Below are positions 5,973 to 6,212 of a DNA stretch of 6,212 nt, piece after piece. Location: positions 1 through 6,212 of the forward strand of contig JACCVK010000225.1 in the NCBI GenBank assembly GCA_013698195.1, given 5' to 3'. Under the pieces are notes generated by a model that had not been told where the DNA came from, made no database searches, and saw nothing but the letters and a program-made list of their open reading frames with translations. Made by a program: the position numbers and the translations under genes. Source of the stretch: Actinomycetota bacterium (GTDB lineage: Bacteria > Actinomycetota > Thermoleophilia > Gaiellales > Gaiellaceae). Each line of letters opens with the position of its first letter. Position 1 is the first letter of the stretch.

Positions 5973-6212
5973 TCGACATCAACGACTTCGACGCGATCCG
6001 TATCGGGCTCGCCTCGAGTAAGCAGATTCGTGACTGGTCGTCCGGCGAGGTTACGAAGCCCGAGACGATCAACTACCGCACGCTCAAGCCCGAGCGCGAC
6101 GGGCTCTTCTGCGAGCGCATCTTCGGTCCGACGAAGGACTGGGAGTGCTACTGCGGCAAGTACAAGCGCGTCCGCTACAAGGGCATCATCTGCGAGCGCT
6201 GCGGCGTCGAGG
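5969..6212 (+). CDS. rpoC: DNA-directed RNA polymerase subunit beta' (N-terminal part; runs off right edge)
   Basis: The first 81 codons of beta' are present, the subunit that carries the catalytic magnesium-binding site of RNA polymerase and most of the clamp. The TTG start is set by the strong Shine-Dalgarno and by the in-frame stop inside it. The opening FDAIRIGLASSKQIRDWSSGEV and the later ETINYRTLKPERDGLFCERIFGPTKDWEC are standard beta' N-terminal sequence. The N-terminal zinc motif is complete: Cys60, Cys62, Cys75 and Cys78 in CxC-x12-CxxC spacing, within CYCGKYKRVRYKGIICERCG. The catalytic NADFDGD loop and the actinobacterial insertion, if any, lie beyond the window. Cotranscription with rpoB is expected; translation may be controlled by the overlapping hairpin and small frame. 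Confidence 0.98.
   Translation, partial: MIDINDFDAIRIGLASSKQIRDWSSGEVTKPETINYRTLKPERDGLFCERIFGPTKDWECYCGKYKRVRYKGIICERCGVE

Noticed and set aside
1..6212. CRISPR array, tRNA/rRNA genes, insertion sequences, toxin or defence genes
   Set aside because: No regularly spaced repeats, RNA gene signatures, transposase motifs or terminal inverted repeats were found; the window is accounted for by three genes and two short spacers.

Overview
The window is high-GC bacterial chromosome. It holds one gene pair that can be named with certainty, rpoB followed by rpoC (the beta and beta' subunits of RNA polymerase), and a divergently oriented gene for a large membrane protein on the left. RpoB lacks the large lineage insertions of the proteobacterial subunit. 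Its N-terminal wording (LDLPNLIDIQKASFDWF..., ETIDDISPIEDYTG) and the GC-rich, actinobacterial style of the sequence suggest a deep-branching actinobacterium, perhaps class Thermoleophilia (Gaiellales/Solirubrobacterales-like). This placement is made from memory of the family, not from a search.

Layout. Positions 1-1990 (minus strand) are one uninterrupted reading frame of at least 663 codons that runs off the left edge. It encodes a polytopic membrane protein with a GT-C-glycosyltransferase-like N-terminal half and a soluble C-terminal domain. Because it has no stop inside the window it is easily missed, and the many short frames drawn over it are shadows. Positions 1991-2190 are a 200-bp divergent intergenic region with an 11-bp palindrome, two weak candidate rpoB promoters and the rpoB ribosome binding site. 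Positions 2191-5856 are rpoB, complete, starting with TTG. Positions 5857-5968 are the rpoB-rpoC spacer. From 5969 to the right edge is the first 81 codons of rpoC, also starting with TTG and including the complete Cys4 zinc motif.

The most unusual part is the rpoB-rpoC spacer. The rpoC Shine-Dalgarno and the first base of its start codon lie in the 3' arm of a 12-position stem (11 Watson-Crick pairs, one A.G mismatch, GGA loop). A 15-codon open frame (5925-5972) with its own purine-rich Shine-Dalgarno runs through that stem. Its TGA stop overlaps the rpoC TTG start in a TTGA junction. Together these look like a leader-peptide/hairpin arrangement that would make beta' translation depend on translation of the small frame. 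This is inferred from sequence alone. A second, GC-rich 7-bp hairpin without a T-tract follows the rpoB stop.

No rplJ/rplL genes lie directly upstream of rpoB, so in this genome rpoBC probably has its own promoter in the divergent region. No tRNA, rRNA, CRISPR, insertion sequence or other mobile element was seen.
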